Shown: in pieces, positions 18,139 to 19,709 of the stretch
Numbering within the stretch: position 1 is the stretch's first letter
How the letters are laid out: every line of letters starts with the position of its first letter
NCBI GenBank assembly: GCA_036244855.1
Contig: BQKZ01000404.1
Location: 135,309 to 155,017 of the forward strand
Direction: 5' to 3'
Length of the DNA: 19,709 bases
Source: Temnopleurus reevesii
Lineage: Eukaryota > Echinodermata > Echinoidea > Temnopleuroida > Temnopleuridae
The notes under the pieces: generated by a model
What the model was told of the DNA's origin: nothing
Databases searched by the model: none
What the model saw: only the letters and a program-made list of their open reading frames with translations
Program-made: the position numbers and the translations under genes

Positions 18139-19340
18139 GTATGTGAGAGGTAGTACACATCTCCATGGATTTCCAAACGAATCGATGGTAATGACATTTT
18201 AGTAATTAAATAAATTGTTTGATAAACAAAGATGATATGTTTAAACCTAACCATTCGTTGAATGTGTCATTTTTGGGCCTGGCTTTGTACAGTGATACCA
18301 AACAATTAAATTTCTAGTTCGATCGCTTCACTTTCTCACATGAGATATATCCATTTTAAATACACTGTAGCTCTTTCATATATGATAGATTGACGACACG
18401 TAATAAGTCAAATGGCGAAAATCTCAGCTTGCGTATTTTGGAGTAACTTTCCTCCGCATTCTCTCAGCATCTTTTCATAAACCCCACCCAATCTATATAT
18501 TTAGCATTTTGTGTGTTTGTTTGTTTGTTGCTCTAGTTGTAAAAAGACTATGACCATTCGGCGCTTTCCAAAGAAGAAAGATTACATAATATTTGTTGGA
18601 TTTTGACGTTTCTTTTCAAATTTGTCAAAACGAGAGTATCTCTAAATCTTTCCTTTGTACTCCCCGACAAAACAATTCGCAAGATTTGGCGAGAGAAAGC
18701 GTATAAGGAACATATAGGTAGGGATACTTTGGGTGTCGAAAGTTGGAAGAGTTATGATATAAAGAGACAGCTGCTCAAGAGAGAAATTGTATCCAACTTT
18801 CTGAATATTTTTGAAAGTGTAAATCACGAGGCCCAATTTTCCGCTGGCTGATGAACAAATTTACATGCACTCTTTAGGGCCGAGGTACAAATATTTTACG
18901 TCATCAAGTCTGTTCATTTAGAAAGAGCTTGACTGGCAAGGTTTATTTATAATTGTATTAAATAAATGTGATTGTAATAGAGCAGACATAACGTTTGACA
19001 TTTAACGCAAATTTCAGTTAAAAACTTCTAATGGAAAGGTTGATAGCTATATAGTTACTTGGGTATATATTTTTGTCACGCCCACCCGTTCACACGATGC
19101 TGCGTATAACTTAATTCCTATATACCTCGCGGCAGATATGATCATTTATATTGGGAAAATATAAGTTATAATAATTAATACTGATGATTAAATACACAAT
19201 AATCAATAAAAATCAAAACTAATATATACTCACGTAAAATAAGTGTGGTCTATTCCAACGATGCTTGCGCAGTCTAAACCAATCCTCTCTGTTCTCCGAA
19301 CTACACGGGAGCAAAGCGTGCAATGGGGGGCCTGTTGCAT
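18139..19340. other. Non-coding stretch without recognised genes
   Basis: Mostly AT-rich. An 82-codon frame at 18603-18851 (plus) resembles no family I know and lacks coding-type composition. From about 19240 the sequence becomes GC- and CpG-richer, consistent with a regulatory region. Confidence 0.4.
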
Positions 19341-19348
19341 TTACCCCT

Positions 19349-19357
19349 ATAAAAGGC
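19349..19357 (+). promoter_or_regulatory. TATA-box candidate for a gene to the right of the window
   Basis: TATAAAAGG sits in a CpG-richer stretch. About 28 bases downstream is cgtcacaacttctctctcc, a plausible start region. Inverted SOX-type cores CACAAAGG (19442-19449) and CCTTTGTG (19483-19490) follow. Only short upstream-type frames are present (ATG at 19418 ends after six codons), so any coding exon lies beyond the window end. Confidence 0.3.
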
Positions 19358-19673
19358 GTTCGCTTCCGTAAATATCGTCACAACTTCTCTCTCCCCGTGT
19401 ATTGTTATTCATAACCATGAGAGAAAGTTCTGTTTGAATGGCACAAAGGCACTGGAGCAAGCAGACCCCCTTGTTCTCCGATCCTTTGTGACCTCAACAA
19501 ACCCCATTCATTTCAACGGCCCCGCTTCGCGACAAAAATCATAATACGCTGAAAGGCCCCCAAAGCACGCATTTTGAGCAACTAAAATAAATCGTGTTTG
19601 ATCGGAGAGAAATGAAAGAGAGGAACAGGAGGGGGTCAGGTTAATGGACGAGGAAATTAAAAATGTATATGGG

Positions 19674-19675
<2 letters not shown>

Positions 19676-19709
<34 letters not shown>
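19676..19709. repeat. (GA)n microsatellite at the window end
   Basis: At least 16 perfect GA units running off the right edge, preceded by about 60 bases of purine-rich sequence. Confidence 0.95.

Noticed and set aside
18603..18851. 82-aa plus-strand frame
   Set aside because: No recognised family, AT-rich codon choice like the surroundings, and no supporting splice or promoter signals.
1..19709. CRISPR arrays, operons, bacterial-type systems, tRNA or rRNA genes
   Set aside because: Spliced eukaryotic genes throughout; no regularly spaced short repeats with unique spacers and no cloverleaf-like segment was recognised by eye. A tRNAscan or Infernal run would settle the RNA genes.

Overview
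This is an AT-rich eukaryotic genomic window with spliced genes, long introns, trinucleotide and dinucleotide microsatellites, SINE/MITE-like repeats and long 3' UTRs. The protein content (a close CCDC170 homologue and a two-pore potassium channel) and the repeat style suggest a marine invertebrate deuterostome, most likely an echinoderm such as a sea urchin. That assignment is inference; no species-diagnostic sequence is present.

Left edge (1-340): two near-identical 175-bp direct repeats. Each carries a splice acceptor, a short reading frame ending ...AKPHIRF* and a little 3' flank. They look like a tandemly duplicated terminal exon of an upstream plus-strand gene. Then come ATT/ATC/GAT microsatellites (about 440-720), including an inverted pair of trinucleotide arrays, and the CCDC170 upstream region, which has an excellent RFX X-box at 1170-1182.

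Centre (1348-9128, plus): a complete 11-exon gene for an 828-aa coiled-coil protein, the homologue of vertebrate CCDC170. All junctions are GT-AG and join in frame, and most introns are phase 0. A probable 2.8-kb 3' UTR runs to a polyadenylation signal at 11873.

Convergent intergenic zone (about 11.9-13.8 kb): a CT/CA microsatellite, a roughly 310-bp MITE with long terminal inverted repeats, a TC microsatellite and a 210-bp-period duplication.

Right part (minus strand): a two-coding-exon K2P (KCNK-type) potassium channel of 368 aa (exons 16498-16120 and 15542-14815). It has both pore signatures (TIGYG, TIGFG), a probable further 5' UTR exon upstream and a 1-kb 3' UTR. Beyond it (16.6-19.7 kb) the sequence is mostly non-coding. 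It holds a diverged repeat copy, an mRNA-3'-end-like stretch, a 140-bp purine tract, two speculative exons (minus 17778-17650, plus 18047-18138), a TATA-box candidate at 19349 and a terminal GA microsatellite.

The two confident genes are tail-to-tail and have no obvious functional relationship. I found no new multi-gene system. The most interesting points are the ciliary-type X-box in front of CCDC170, the duplicated terminal exon at the left edge, and the possible YY1/TISU-type start at 17778.
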